Notes under the pieces: generated by a model
What the model was told of the DNA's origin: nothing
The model's input: only the letters and a program-made list of their open reading frames with translations
Databases searched by the model: none
Program-made: the position numbers and the translations under genes
Shown: in pieces, positions 11,641 through 23,952 of the stretch
Layout of the letters: each line of letters starts with the position of its first letter
Position numbering within the stretch: position 1 is the first letter of the stretch
NCBI GenBank assembly: GCA_024760905.1
Contig: CM045733.1
Location: 66,005,501 to 66,069,500 of the forward strand
DNA length: 64,000 bases
Source: Plotosus lineatus
Lineage: Eukaryota; Chordata; Actinopteri; Siluriformes; Plotosidae
Direction of reading: 5' to 3'

Positions 11641-12033
11641 AATAACTGGGTGTGAATGAGAGAATGGGTGGTATGTTAACTTGGGGTTATTGAGTAAAAT
11701 TGGACCCATTAGTCAAGAACAAACCCTGACTTCCTACACTGGTGTTAACCGGTGCTGTGAAGATAATTAAGCAGTTATGAAGCTGTAATGTAAATCAGTG
11801 TTTATGTGTGTTTATGTAAAAAGTGCATATCTGAAGGCAAACACAGCTTTGAAGCTTTAAATTTATTGGAAGAAGAATGTTCAGTAGTATATTATTAGTT
11901 GAATAAATCACTTACAGTAAAAAAACAGTACGGTGGGCAAATGAAGACAGAAGGCATGTTGCTAACTTCCTATCAATTCATTATGTGGTCAGTGGACTTG
12001 TGTTTCGTCTTTTGTCCTACAGAACAAAATATG

Positions 12034-12167
12034 TTGTTCATTCATTCATTTTCTGAACAGCTTAATCCTAATTAGGGTTGCGGGGAGGTTGGTGTCCATC
12101 TCAGCCGACTCTGGATGAGGGTGGGTTACACCCTGGACAGCTTGCCAGGCAATCGCAGGACCCAAAT
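12034..12167 (-). mobile_element. SINE tail L, 5'-truncated
   Basis: Only the L2-like 3' part is present, ending near gcaatcgcagg. Body and head are missing. It could belong to SINE-A or SINE-B. Confidence 0.8.
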
Positions 12168-13232
12168 ATATTATTTATATTATAATGTAGGAAAATGGGT
12201 GGTGCTTATGAGGAGAACATTAAGTAAATCAAGAACATAACCTATTCTGAGCAGGGTTGGGACACAACGTTAATTGCCTAAAAATATGCATCAAAAAACT
12301 TACTTTATAAGGAAAAGGTGACTTAAACATTTAAATAATCAACAAAAATACTTCTCAAGCATAAAAAGACAGAAATATACTGGCAGACGAATCAGTAGAT
12401 AAACAAGTAACAGGTGTGCACATTCATGCTATACACCGATGACAAGACAAGACAAAAACAGAACCCATCACAAGCACATGAAAAGCACAACACGAAGGAG
12501 AAATATATGAAAAAGACTCTATTCATTTGAAATAAATACAGACGCTCCCCGACTTACGTTTTTAATTGGTTCTGGACGGCCGAACGTAAGTTGAAAATGA
12601 ACGTAAGTTGTTACAGTGACATATGATGTGTGACATATGACGGTCATACTGTACTATACATCCACAAATACCATTACCGTATCTCATCAAACACCCCGAA
12701 ATCAATCATTATAAACATAACATTGTAAAATAATATCAAATATATCAAATAATATCAACATTAATTTCAAATAAGTCAATAATTTATATTGAATCACTTT
12801 ACATGAAGCTTAAAACAACCAATCATGCTTACAATATGTGAAGTGCTCAATACTGAATGTAGTGTACCTGCGGAAGTAGTGTACTTGCTGTGGGTTATAC
12901 AGACTTCCGGTCTTTCAAGTGCGCAAGGGTGCCGTTGAACTCGTTTAGCACATAGCCTGCACTGATGTGGAGCCAGCAGAGCCGAGAGCTCTTTGCTGGA
13001 TTTGGATTTTCATTCATTTTACAACTGTCTTTGCTTAACTGAGTATGCATGGTAGATTGTGCCGATCCGAGCAGATAGTTAATTCATCTCCGTGTATGAG
13101 ACTTGCACCCATGCTAGTAGGCTTACGCTTCTGACCAACCAGATTTGCTTAGGGTTACAAAAGTCCGTAAAACAGTGTAAACACAAAGATCACAGAGACA
13201 ACGTCTTAACACAAGGGTAACACGCTATATAA

Positions 13233-13238
<6 letters not shown>

Positions 13239-13304
<66 letters not shown>
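13239..13304. repeat. (TA)n microsatellite
   Basis: A pure TA array of about 33 units, into whose edge Tigger-B has inserted at a TA. Confidence 0.97.
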
Positions 13305-13312
<8 letters not shown>

Positions 13313-14072
13313 CCTCAGCTCACGAACATAATCGGTTCCCAGAAAGTGTGTGTAAGGCGAAAAGTTCGTCTTCCGAACATTTATTTCCCATAAGATGATA
13401 AAATGAGAATAATCCGTTCCCAGGTCCCCATAAAACATAATTTTCTACTAAATAAGCCTTAAAACTACACAAAAATATACCTTATTTTATGTATAATAAA
13501 TGTGCTATTGTATTGTAATTAAAGAAATAAACTGTACTGTATAATAAAGTGGTTTTATTTACCTTTGTGATGGTAGTTGATGGCTTGATGGAATGGAGTG
13601 GGAGGAGGAGGGAGGGAGGGACTTACTGTTTGGAAGGAGAGTTTGGAAACACCCTTAGCCACACACGCACCCTTAATAGCTTCCTTGTTCTTAAGGATGG
13701 GAGCAATATTAGACTTAGCGTACTGGTACTGGGACGCTGAGTCACACAAACGCACACCTCGTTCGTGTTTTTCAATGATCTCCGCCTGTGGTGGGTCTTT
13801 TTCGGTCCCATAATAGCAAAAGTACACTCAATATGGTCCAAAATGTCTATAAAACACAAACCATGCCCGCACTCAAAGAAAGGGGGTGACGAACTGTGAC
13901 GCCGTGAGCGTGCGTCAGCTTCTCGTGGCCGCCACCGTGGCGCTGTTCGACCGCGTGGTTTGGTTCATCCGCCGAAAACTAGTTCGTCAGCAGAGACTAT
14001 ATGCTCGCAAATTTAATGTTCTTGAGGCGAAAAGTTCGTAAGCTTAAGCGTTCGTCAGCGGAGGTTTTACTG
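13305..14072 (-). mobile_element. Tigger-B non-autonomous element, 768 bp
   Basis: The ends (plus strand) agtgatacctcagctcacg and gcggaggttttactg are inverted matches, flanked by TA on both sides. It aligns along its whole length with the copy at 38,814-39,602, in opposite orientation. It contains the relic of the transposase N-terminus (13,555-13,859) but no catalytic domain. Confidence 0.85.
13555..13859 (-). pseudogene. Tigger-B helix-turn-helix ORF, frameshifted
   Basis: The 90-codon frame at 13,555-13,827 keeps the CENP-B/Tigger-like N-terminal region, with the motifs PPQAEIIEKHERGVRLCD and SNIAPILKNKEAI. The proper start (MGPKKT) lies in the neighbouring frame (13,623-13,859). Against the copy at 39,027-39,251, one C is missing in a run shortly after the start codon, which breaks the frame. 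In the family this domain binds transposon ends; here it cannot be made whole. Confidence 0.7.
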
Positions 14073-14090
14073 TATATATATATATAAACA

Positions 14091-14119
14091 TGAACATGCC
14101 CCTCCTTCTTCCCAGTTCA

Positions 14120-14193
<74 letters not shown>

Positions 14194-14234
14194 AATATAT
14201 AAAACTGAACTGGGAAGAAGGAGGGGCATGTTCA
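14091..14234. repeat. Inverted repeat with (TA)n spacer
   Basis: The 34-bp arms at 14,091-14,124 and 14,201-14,234 (containing cagttcag / ctgaactg) are perfectly inverted. The spacer is almost pure TA, itself self-complementary, so nearly the whole 144 bp could extrude as a cruciform. The second Tigger-A copy has only one arm (near 27,680), so the other arm arose by local inverted duplication. Confidence 0.9.
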
Positions 14235-14374
14235 GTCTCGTTTGTAAACAATGGACGCAGTGTCATCATTACGTCATTAGCGTACTACCTAGGTATGACT
14301 AGATTCAAAATTTGACTTTTTTTTTTGGAAAAAAAAAGTAAAAACAGATGAACATAAGTCGGGGAACGTTTGTA

Positions 14375-16937
14375 ACAGTTATTTGTAAGTACCCATAGTG
14401 GGAAATAGTAACAAATAAAATAAGAAAAAAATGATAATAGGCAAATACAAATTATTGAAAGAGCCACATCACACACCGTGATGCTATTTTTTATGTCTGC
14501 AAACAGATGAACAACAAGAAAGAAAACACCCTCAACAAAACAATAAAAACAACCACCAGCCCTCCAAAAAGCAAACAAACAAAAACAAACAGACAAACAA
14601 AAAAACGGACCTTTTGATTTACACCACACCCATTTTGTGCAAAATACTTTCTCAGACACAGCTTTTCACTGAATCTAAACGAGGAGTGCGATGCATCTTC
14701 AGTCACTGTGAATTTAAAGAGTAGAGGAAAAAGTGGACATGTGCAAAAACTGCCAACTAAAAGAATTGGTACGAGAAAACAAGCCATCGTTCGGACAGAA
14801 TTCAATTACTCAGTTTGATTATGGCTTCAGCATGGTAGGGCTGCCTGTGGCATGCAGACCTTGCTAGATTCATATGTGCTCTCTTGAGATGCTCATAATA
14901 GCCATCAGGAAAAAAACAAGCCAATAATGTTATAGCCACAGCAATCATTGTCTGCCTTGAAACTGCTACAAGCCTGGAGAGTGAAGAAGAGCCACCTGTC
15001 AAGCTCGGCCATAAATAGGAATGCACTTTGAGGAATGGTAGCAATGGCATAGTGTTGGACAGAAGCCAGGAGCACATTGAAAACAACAAAAATCATTGAG
15101 ATGCTGAGTCAGGTGCCAAAACATATACATTATACATCCAGTCTTTCTCTGATGCCTGGCCGTTCCTGCGTTTTCCTTCCAAGCTCACAAACACACAGGA
15201 AAGCACAGTGTGTCAAGCACCCATAGGCTTTAAATACTTGAGAGGGCAAACTTGAAAAGGCATGCATCAGAGAACTGAAGAGGAGAGTGGAGCTGCTACT
15301 TCATGCCTGGGATAGAGGCAGTGGTGGAAAGTGCATACACTGGGGGGCAGTATTGTAACACAGAGGGTCTAAGCTATTAACACTGACTAAGAGGTAGGAG
15401 GGCTATCTGTGGGGGTTAAATTAGCCATCTATCCATCAGGAAGCATTAGGATGGGGGGGGGGGGTAGCAACTTACAGATGCGGAAAAACAGGTTAAGCTG
15501 ACATTGTAGAGAAGATCATGTGAATATTTTTCCTTAACTAACTTCTCAGTTTTCTCCTCGACACTGAGCAGCGCTGACAGAGTGCTATTTATTTATTACT
15601 GCATAATAAGCTGGTGGAGGTGTGAGCCGGGCGAGCAGACTCTCATTAAGAAATGGGCCTATATTTTTAGAAAAAGAAGCATGCAAAGAAGTGACAACAT
15701 GACAGTTTGTGATAAAATATTGCAGTGCATACAGTAGAAAGACACCGATTTAAAAGATACTTAAACACCAAATCAAGGTTTGCTTTTAATTATTCTGATT
15801 TGCAGGCTTCGAGAATGCGTTACCGTCTTTCTGATGATAAATATCAGTATTCATCGCTCGGACAAATTGTTGGGGTTGTTACTGCTGCCGTAATGCAGTT
15901 AATGCTCACAGATGAGAGAAACCATGGGCAATGGGCTGTAAAATCCCAAAAAGCATAAAACAAGATCCAAATGGATATTTTGGGAATGCAAGCTCGGTAG
16001 GCACATCACAATGCCTCCTTCGAGCCTCATTTCCTCTAGTAAATGTCACACAAAACAAGTAATATATTGCAACAGTAAACATGTGCTGCATATTAACACA
16101 GCAGCTCCAATTTACTGGACATCAGTAGCAAATTAACGTGCATATTATCGCTGTCATTTATTGATGCTGGCTCTATAAATTGCATCCTTTCATTTGCATG
16201 GCATGGTGATTCTTGTCAAGACAGACGGGGTGTGAGGCAAAGGGGAGGAGGTGGGGGGGCGGCTGGCAATCACACTTTGACTTTGTTCTGTTCTGGAGGC
16301 CCCTCTCAGTTCTTTTCTCTTCAACCCACAAAAATGACTAAATCCTCTCTCGAAAGCGCCGCATCCCTGCTAGTGATGTGGACACACACCACTTTGAAGT
16401 GGTGCTCGTGCAGACTGGACCACTGGGTTTCTCCTCTTTGTTGTTATAATGGTGGATGACCCTTACAATGAGCACTCCTTCATCCTTCACATGTCATCTA
16501 CAAAGAAAAAAAAAAAAAAAAGGTAGCACTTCAATAATTCACGGAATACATATAATGGGCTAATTAGCTTATTCACATTAGAAACATATTCACTATCAAT
16601 TGGTACACCTGAATTGTGAGATGACTGGGAATCTGATGAGGACACGTGGATAAAAATTGAATATTTGTGATAACATGCAATAAACACCTTATTAAAATAT
16701 TGAGAATAAACCCTTAATTCACTTTAATCATACTGTAATTATCAATGTTAAAGCTTCAGGTGCTGGGTAGCATCATGCAACTATAAGGCGTTGCTTTAAC
16801 CCTTACAGTGAAGCTGAAAAAATGAGCTTTACATTTTTCTTTTAATTTTTTTTTTTTTTTTTTTTTTGGAAAGGACTCTATAATCCATATAAGGTTATAC
16901 AATGCTATTCATTTGGCATTTTCTGCATTCAATATAT
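14375..16937. other. No gene seen; mostly single-copy sequence
   Basis: Base composition is balanced and repeats are few. The parts at 14,800-15,250 and 15,560-16,150 look like candidate conserved non-coding sequence, by appearance only. A G-run lies near 15,455-15,465, an A-run near 16,503-16,520 and a T-run near 16,849-16,867. Confidence 0.5.
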
Positions 16938-17186
<249 letters not shown>

Positions 17187-17189
17187 GTA

Positions 17190-17645
17190 ATAATTTCACT
17201 GAGAAATGCATGGCATTTTGAGCTCTAACATTGGCCACTTCTAGGGTTATGAGCATCGAAAATTTAAATAATTATAATTTTGTACGAAGTAGTCAGTGTT
17301 TGTGTAGTTCCCAAGTCTTAGCTTAATTTGAATGTTTGAAATGATCACTAAGTATTAATTGGCTGAAATGTATTGTGTGATAATATTGTGATGATTCCCA
17401 AATTATTTGATTGACGCCATTGTTGTGATTTTTGAGGGATTTTATTGATTAAATAATTGATTTGGAAATTGGTTAAGTTGGTGACTCTCTCTTTTTTTTT
17501 TTTGTAAATATGGTATGATGTGCTTCTTTTTTAACATGCACGCAGCCATTCACACTTACACTCACACCTAGAGACAATACAGAGACTGGTGGGTGTGCAA
17601 ACTAACTGCTCATGGTTTCGCAATAAAAAAAAAAAAAAAAAAAAA
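17190..17645. other. No gene seen
   Basis: AT-rich single-copy sequence with a poly(T) run near 17,492 and a poly(A) run at about 17,623-17,645. Confidence 0.6.
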
Positions 17646-17663
17646 ATCATTAATCTTCCATAG

Positions 17664-18257
17664 AAGGAGCAGTGGTGGCCTGGTGGTAAAGGGCCCTGAT
17701 TGCTGATCTTAAGGTTAGGGGTTTGAGTCCCACTCACCACAGGGTTGCCCCTGCCCCCCCCCCCCCCCCAGTGCAGCTAACTACCCAGCTAACACGGTCA
17801 CGTCGCTGCAATGTCGCTACAACGTTACTTTGTAGACTTTGTAGACAAACATCACTTTGTAGACTCCCCAAACCGTTGCTGCAATATCGCGAACATCACA
17901 GGCGACGTAGTGACGTGGCAGCAACGTCACTGCAACGTTTACATGACGTTACATGCAACACGAAATTGCGACCTTTCTGCAATGTTGCAAATGGTCGCAA
18001 CTACGTTGTGTGTTAGCTGGGTAGGTTATCAAAGGCGGGCCATGTCTCTCATTGCCTATGGTGAGAGGTTCATGTAAAAGAACCATTGCTGACGTTCGTA
18101 AAGAGGAGCTGCAAAGCCGTCAGCGTGTTTCTGTCCCTTGCTAAAGGGTTGTGTCAGGAAGGGCATCCAACGAAAAAACCTATGCGAACTCGAACATGCG
18201 AATCAGAGGATTCACTGTGGCGACCCCTGAAAAAGGAAAAAAAGCCAAAAGGAAAAG
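17664..18257 (+). mobile_element. SINE-A, tail R, split by a 238-bp MITE
   Basis: Head gtggcctggtggtaaaggg (A box) and gggtttgagtcccac (B box) are followed by a long C-tract. The body is interrupted by the MITE at 17,784-18,021 and resumes at ggttatcaaagg. The tail carries ggaagggcatcc and gtggcgacccctgaa, the RTE-related parts. An 18-nt duplication with three differences (atcattaatcttccatag / atcattcatctcctatag) flanks it at 17,646-17,663 and 18,258-18,275. Confidence 0.9.
17784..18021. mobile_element. 238-bp MITE with cccagctaacac ends
   Basis: The terminal inverted repeats are 12 bp and perfect: cccagctaacac at 17,784-17,795 and gtgttagctggg at 18,010-18,021. They are flanked by TA (17,782-17,783, 18,022-18,023). 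Removing the insert and one TA restores the SINE-A body with one substitution. The interior is rich in caacgt/acgttg words. It has no coding capacity. The family is not identified; TA duplication suggests Tc1/mariner-like mobilisation. Confidence 0.88.
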
Positions 18258-18374
18258 ATCATTCATCTCCTATAGGATCACATGGATATATAAACGGACA
18301 CACTACTGATGTCTTGTTAAAAAAACAAAAAAAAACCCAAAACTGTACTCACTCCCAAATTGCTGTGGTCCTCA

Positions 18375-19215
18375 TCGATCAGATGTAACATTAATAACAT
18401 TATGACCACTGACAGGTGACATGAATAGTATTGTTTATTTCATTATTGAGGCAAGGGCCAGTGGTGGTCTAGTGGTATAAGATCGCTGATCCAAAGGTTC
18501 GGGGTTCGAGTCCCACTCTCCATAAGGTTGTCACTGTCCTCCCCAGTGCAGCTAACTGGGTTATCAAAGGCCGGCCATGTCTCTCACTGTCTATGGTGTG
18601 AGGCATGTAAAAGAACCATTGCTGACTTTCGACAAGAGGAGGCTGCAAAGCCGTCAGCGTGTTTCCACCCTGCGACGGCCTGGCGAGCTGTCCAGGGTGT
18701 ACTCTTCCCTTGCCCTGAGTTGGCTGGGATGGGCACCAGCCTCCCCGCGACCCTAATTTGAATGAAGCGGTTACAAAAAAAAAAAAAAAAAAGATGATTA
18801 TTGAGGCATGTAGTAATAAGTGGGATATATTAGGTGGAGAATAAACAATCTCAAAATGAATATGTTAGAAGCAGGAAAAATGAGCAAGCCTCTGGATCTA
18901 AATGACTTTGACATAGGTCATATTGTGATGGCGCAACAAATGGGATTATTCATCTTTGAAACCTCGTGTCTTGTGGGATATTCCGGATATGGAGTTGTAA
19001 GTACCTACTGAAAGTGGGCCAGTGAAGGCTAACCAGTGAACTGGCAAGGGTGTCATGGCTAATTTGTGTGAGGAATGAAGGGTGGTATATCTGGTCTGAT
19101 CTCACAGAACTGTAGCACAAACGGCAACTGAACCGGTTAATTTTAACTATTATAGAACTCTATCAAAACACAGGGCATTGCAGCTTACTATGTCTGGGGC
19201 TGCCGAGTGGCGTGA
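18375..19215 (+). pseudogene. Tc1-like transposon relic, N-terminal transposase part
   Basis: The 5' part (aacattatgaccactgacag, 18,397 on) and the coding relic (18,820-19,011) match a common vertebrate Tc1-like family. Recognisable protein motifs are MLEAGKM, DLNDFDIGHIVMAQ and VGYSGYGVVSTY, the first helix-turn-helix region that binds the inverted repeats. The frame ends in a stop soon after, and the DDE domain is not visible downstream. A SINE-A (18,454-18,796) has inserted between the 5' end and the coding part. Confidence 0.7.
18454..18796 (+). mobile_element. SINE-A, tail L, ending in poly(A)
   Basis: A complete copy with A box tggtctagtggtata, B box ggggttcgagtcccac, C-tract, body and L2-like tail. 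Unlike its relatives it ends in about 20 A residues rather than ATTC repeats. A perfect 12-bp duplication, attattgaggca, lies at 18,442-18,453 and 18,797-18,808. The target lies inside the Tc1-like relic, so the SINE is the younger of the two. Confidence 0.95.
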
Positions 19216-20220
19216 CTTTAAATTATAGCTGATCAGTAATAAACAGAATAACCAGGGCATTCGCGCTGTTCATGCATCACAGAAGACTAATGCCTACTAT
19301 GTTAGTCGAATAGCATTTACATTAGTGTGTTATTTCACTTTATTTATTTGCTGACTTGCTTAATTGCACTATGGTTGCATGGAGGCTGGAGCCTATCTCA
19401 ACCAATTTTGAATGAAGGTGGGGTACATTGTGAACAGATTTCCAATCCATCGTAGAGCTACAATAGGGTGTTGTTACTATATTAATAAGCCCTGTACCAC
19501 CTTTTCCACTTCTACACAGACAGAAAGAAACATCTCAGAATGATGAAATTTTATTGATGTTTCTCATTATTCTGGTTAAGATATCTCAGCAGCAAGGCTA
19601 AGTCTTGTCTTTTCAGGTCTAATTGAAAACGAGAGAAAACTTGTATTGTCGTGCTCGGGGAGGAGATATGCTGCCATACTCGAGATTAAATTGCAGTCTT
19701 CTGAGTGATTGAGGGTTCTAATCCCATCTAATGCACTCGAAGATACTTTCATATTTAAATCTAGTGTCTCAAACAGTGGTGGTGCGTCCTTTAAAAAGAT
19801 TAAAGCAATAGGCGGCAATAAATGAAATCACATGAGTAAATGCCTGATGATTTAATGGAAGACATGATACTATTATTGTTCTGCTCTATTATTTCTTTTT
19901 GTCAGATAATTAGATTGAATAATTCAGATCCACCACTAATCTGCTTTCCTCATTTCCCCCTGAAATTAATAATATGGATGCCTCGCCTTTTTTTCATGTA
20001 ATCCAGATACGCTGTGGAATTCCTGCGTGCTATTGCTCGCAGAGGTAAATACCAGCCAAGTTCAACATGGCCGACACACAGATGCAGTCATCTCCTTAGT
20101 AAACAAACAAACAAAAAAAGTTCTGAAAGCACAACAAGGATTTGCATATTAATGCATGCAGAGTAATGAATATGCAAGTTGACAATAAGCCCCAAAAAGA
20201 TTCCTAATGTGTTATTTACA
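19216..20220. other. No gene seen; possible old SINE tail
   Basis: A worn L2-like SINE end on the minus strand may lie at 19,345-19,463 (ggaggctggagcctatctca). The part from 19,830 to 20,060 looks like candidate conserved non-coding DNA. Confidence 0.45.
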
Positions 20221-20253
<33 letters not shown>

Positions 20254-20267
20254 TGTGCATGTGTGTG

Positions 20268-20300
<33 letters not shown>
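20221..20300. repeat. (GT)n microsatellite
   Basis: An array of about 80 bp with a few substitutions (tatg, gcatg). Confidence 0.96.
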
Positions 20301-20302
<2 letters not shown>

Positions 20303-21436
20303 CTCCTAGAAAATGTGTAGAAATAGATATAAAGGTGTGACCCTAATTATCAAAGATGAGATGGTGAAAAACTTGTCAAGGTTGTTAGGAATAAGTACAA
20401 ATATATAAAATTCAACAGATATTTAATAGCCCAGAGATATTCTGGAACAAGCTACATCCCTTGAGAGTTGCCATGGCCTTCGGTACGGTTGCTCAGGGGA
20501 TCTTCTAATATATAAAAAATAATGAGGAAGTGAATATTATAGATGTACCATCCGTCATCAGGCTCAGATAAGTGCGCTGGGCTTTCAGCTTAATTCCCAT
20601 GAGATGCTGTGTTTAAAAAAAAAACAAACAAAAAAAAAACACTAATTTGAAATCTCTACTGGATACATAATAATGTCGTAATCAGTGCGACGGATGCCAG
20701 CACAGAGCACAGTCCCAGTCTTTTCTGCAATATCTTAAATACAAAATTAAAATATCACCATTTACTGATGCAGTAGATGACATGATTTACCTGCATCCGC
20801 CTTTAAAGACATTCGTGATAACTCTTCTTGTATAACACATGGAAATGAGTTCAGGTGATCTTTACTTTTCCATGCCGTAAACTTCCACATACCTTTTGCT
20901 AAATCCCTTACTAATTGTTTCCAGCTCCGATATATCTTTGATGTTCATAACCCTCCTCCCTTACAAAGGAGGCTGGCTGTGGGAGCTGAGAAGGAGGCAG
21001 ATGGGCCGCGACAGGATGAGACGAACCTGACATCTCTCTTCCTCTTTCAAGTGCTCCAGTTCAATAAACCCTTGCTGCACAAGCTGTTGTGGAGCACCTT
21101 TGAAATCAGAATGGATACACAATAGCTCTGACTGCTAATGACATCTTGTAAAGTTCCAAAGCTGTTGTGATTACACACACTAGCAAACACGGGCGAGGAC
21201 ACTGTTGCACATGTACACACAGGAAACAAGGAAATATCCATAAAAGCAACATGAGAATGCTAGCGAGTAATTAATATGCTAATTCTGGTAGTTAATACCA
21301 GGCAATAAAGCAGGTCCAGGACTGTGAATAAAATTCCACTTCCAAAAACTCCCTTTTTGTTCATGCTTCAGCGCTTTGTTGAAAACTGTGCTTTCACCAC
21401 AGGTCCTGTGTGTAAACCTTCAGCTTTCCAATTCTG

Positions 21437-21479
<43 letters not shown>

Positions 21480-21587
21480 ATATATGTGCTACCGCAAGTT
21501 TCTGACCCAGAGAGTGGCTCCACCAAATAATCTTTGCTCACAGCAAACTGCTACTTTGTCTGAGTATTGTGGGATCAGGGAAAGAGG

Positions 21588-21621
<34 letters not shown>

Positions 21622-22261
21622 CGCTGCCACAGTCTTATTATACTAGATGACCTGCTGGCCATCCAGTTCAATATCCTACCTTGGCACATCCAATCCGTGC
21701 GATTTCTCATGTTCAGTCACTGGACCATATAATGTGGAGACTGTGATTCAAGAGAGTGAAAATGAGATTACTGAACTCTTCTTCACTGATCCAGTCTGAG
21801 GGACTTTTTTTTTTTTTTTTTCCCCCCAAACCTCAAATCACTCCGCACATGAACAGCTTACTTGTACTTGTGAACAGTATACAATATTTCTGAAGCTCGG
21901 TCACGGATTTGATGGAACGGTTGATATTTTGGATTGTTGAAAATATGAAAAAGCTGAGATGTAAACAAGCAAAACTGTACCGTATATTTGCTGTCTCTTG
22001 AAATAATTAAAGTTAACATAATTTTTAATATGTGGATTATTTACACGTTGACACACCACACTTGCATGTACTGTAGTTAAAATGCGATAATATTGATATC
22101 ACCGTCAATTAATTTTTGTATTTCATTCATTTATTCATCTTTTGTAACTGCGTTATCTTGTTCTTCAATTCTCACATTTACAACTACACATACAGTGTTT
22201 CGAGATAGACTCTAGGAAATACAAAGGAGGTAGAACACAGTTACATCATGGCTGTCAACAT
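20301..22261. other. No gene seen; simple repeats
   Basis: Contains (AG)n at 21,440-21,477, poly(A) near 21,587-21,618 and poly(T) near 21,804-21,822. The part 20,480-21,320 is balanced in composition and could be conserved non-coding sequence. A phrase near 22,165-22,205 (ctcacatttacaactac) recurs at 22,790-22,830 on the far side of the (TA)n tract, so the two are duplicated or belong to one repeat. Confidence 0.5.

Positions 22262-22310
<49 letters not shown>
22262..22310. repeat. (CA)n microsatellite
   Basis: A pure CA array of about 24 units. Confidence 0.97.
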
Positions 22311-22312
<2 letters not shown>

Positions 22313-22561
22313 CAGTTGAATGAGTCAATGCTTCTTCATTTCACACAGTTTTCATTAGTATAACCAATAAATACTGCAATTAGTTGGTCCTGAAATTAGG
22401 CTACACAATTTTTTAAATTACGAGCATGTCCACTGGTTCAGCATAAATTAGATTAGATGTGCTTCAATAATTTGTTTGCCAATACAATCGACTCATATAA
22501 AACAAACAGACAACAAACCTAGTTCTTACAATTGCTGAGCCCACATTGTCCAGCTAGTAGG

Positions 22562-22759
<198 letters not shown>

Positions 22760-22837
22760 CCCTTTATACCTGCTTCATCTTGGTCGTCAATGCTCACATT
22801 TACAACTGCGCATACAGTGTTCCTCGATAGGCTTATA

Positions 22838-23373
22838 CAGGGATCTGTCACTTTCTGCGGTTAATTGGGACCGAGATTCCCCCGCGACCACCGAATTCCG
22901 CGAAATAGGATCAACCCCTCCACCCCTTGACTTGACGTATACATGCATGTATATGTGTATACAATATACATAAATACATATTCAGTGCTATAAATGCTTA
23001 TAATAACAATTAAATATTCAAAAATAATGCATAAGAAGGAAAGAAAAATACATACAAACACATACAGATGGTATTGCATGAAAAGAAGACACAGATGCAC
23101 GTGGACGCACTCAGATGTGTGCCTCACATAACAATTTTAGTGGTTTTGATGGGAGGTTTTGGGTTGTTTTTTGTTTTTGTTTGTTTGTGTTTTTTTTTTT
23201 TTCTTTTCTTTTTTTTTTGTATAATTGGCCTTGTTTTTGTGGCATTTTCCTTAACTTTACCCCCTATTCTTCCTAAATTGTCTTTATTTTTAAATTCAGA
23301 TAATATTAAAAAGAAAAGAAAAAAAAATGTGTTGCCCTGAAGCTGCATGGATTGAAGCACAAAGTAGCGAGTG
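22838..23373 (-). mobile_element. MITE-1 copy
   Basis: The plus strand begins cagggatctgtcactttctg after TA (22,836-22,837) and ends in agtagcgagtg before TA (23,374-23,375). The right terminus has lost the ggatccc part. The order of internal blocks (gggaccgag, CA-rich part, T-rich part, cttcaa-type end) is the reverse of the copy at 41,511-42,827. Confidence 0.82.
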
Positions 23374-23429
23374 TACACACAGAGTGTATGTGAATGTATA
23401 TAATGTAATAAAAGCATGTTAAAAAAAGC

Positions 23430-23705
23430 ATAGTGACTCATCAGGCCGGTGCTTATCCCCAGTTTCCATAGCGTGAAGCAACTAGGAGTTCAACTCCTCC
23501 TGGATGGAATGCTCGTCCATCGCATGCTCCCTTCCCAGTATATTTTACTGGTACCCATTTATACTGCTGGGTGAACAGAGGCACACTTGTGGTTAAGACC
23601 TTGCCCAGGGATCTGAGCACAGTGGGGGGGTCTAACTGGATTTCGAACAAGTGACCTCCCGGTCATCAGCCCAGCACCCTAACCACTACACCACGGGCCC
23701 CACTA
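23430..23705 (-). mobile_element. SINE-C, well preserved
   Basis: On the minus strand the head ggcccgtggtgtagtggtta holds an A-box-like sequence, and ttgttcgaaatcca a B-box-like sequence. The body includes cagcagtataaatgggtacc, and the 3' end is ggggataagcaccggcc. Copies at 9,452 and 55,669 define the family. Confidence 0.85.
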
Positions 23706-23735
23706 AGAGCATGTTAATACTAAATTAACTGGTCA

Positions 23736-23952
23736 CACCCCCAGTGCAGCTAAGTGGGTTATCAAAGGCCGGCCATGTCTCTCACTGTCTATGGTGTGAG
23801 GTTCATGTAAAAGAACCATTGCTGATTTTGACAAGTGTAGCTGCATATACATCAGCGTGTTTCCGCTCTGCGATGGCCTGGCAAGCTGTCCAGGGTGTAC
23901 TCTGCCCTCTCTCGGAGTTGCCGGGAGCCCAATTGGGATTAAGCGGTCACAT
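23736..23952 (+). mobile_element. SINE-A, tail L, lacking its tRNA head
   Basis: The copy starts in the C-tract (cacccccagtgcagctaa) and runs through the body to a worn L2-like tail. The loss begins at the same point as in the copies at 848-1,098 and 30,516-30,756. Confidence 0.85.

Larger units (their letters stand above)
12539..14372. mobile_element. Tigger-A non-autonomous element with nested insertions
   Basis: Terminal inverted repeats cagacgctccccgacttacg (left) and its imperfect match at 14,352-14,372 are flanked by TA at 12,537-12,538 and 14,373-14,374. Short inverted ends with TA target sites fit Tigger/pogo elements. Compared with the second copy (27,105-27,908), the helix-turn-helix region is replaced by unrelated sequence at about 12,790-13,090. 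The element hosts a (TA)n array and a complete Tigger-B copy. Confidence 0.8.

Noticed and set aside
14285..14805. Minus-strand frames of 104 and 124 codons
   Set aside because: Rich in Phe/Leu/Cys because the plus strand is A-rich; no motif and no splice context.
23068..23441. Lysine-rich and phenylalanine-rich frames
   Set aside because: They lie in the A/T-rich interior of a MITE-1 copy.
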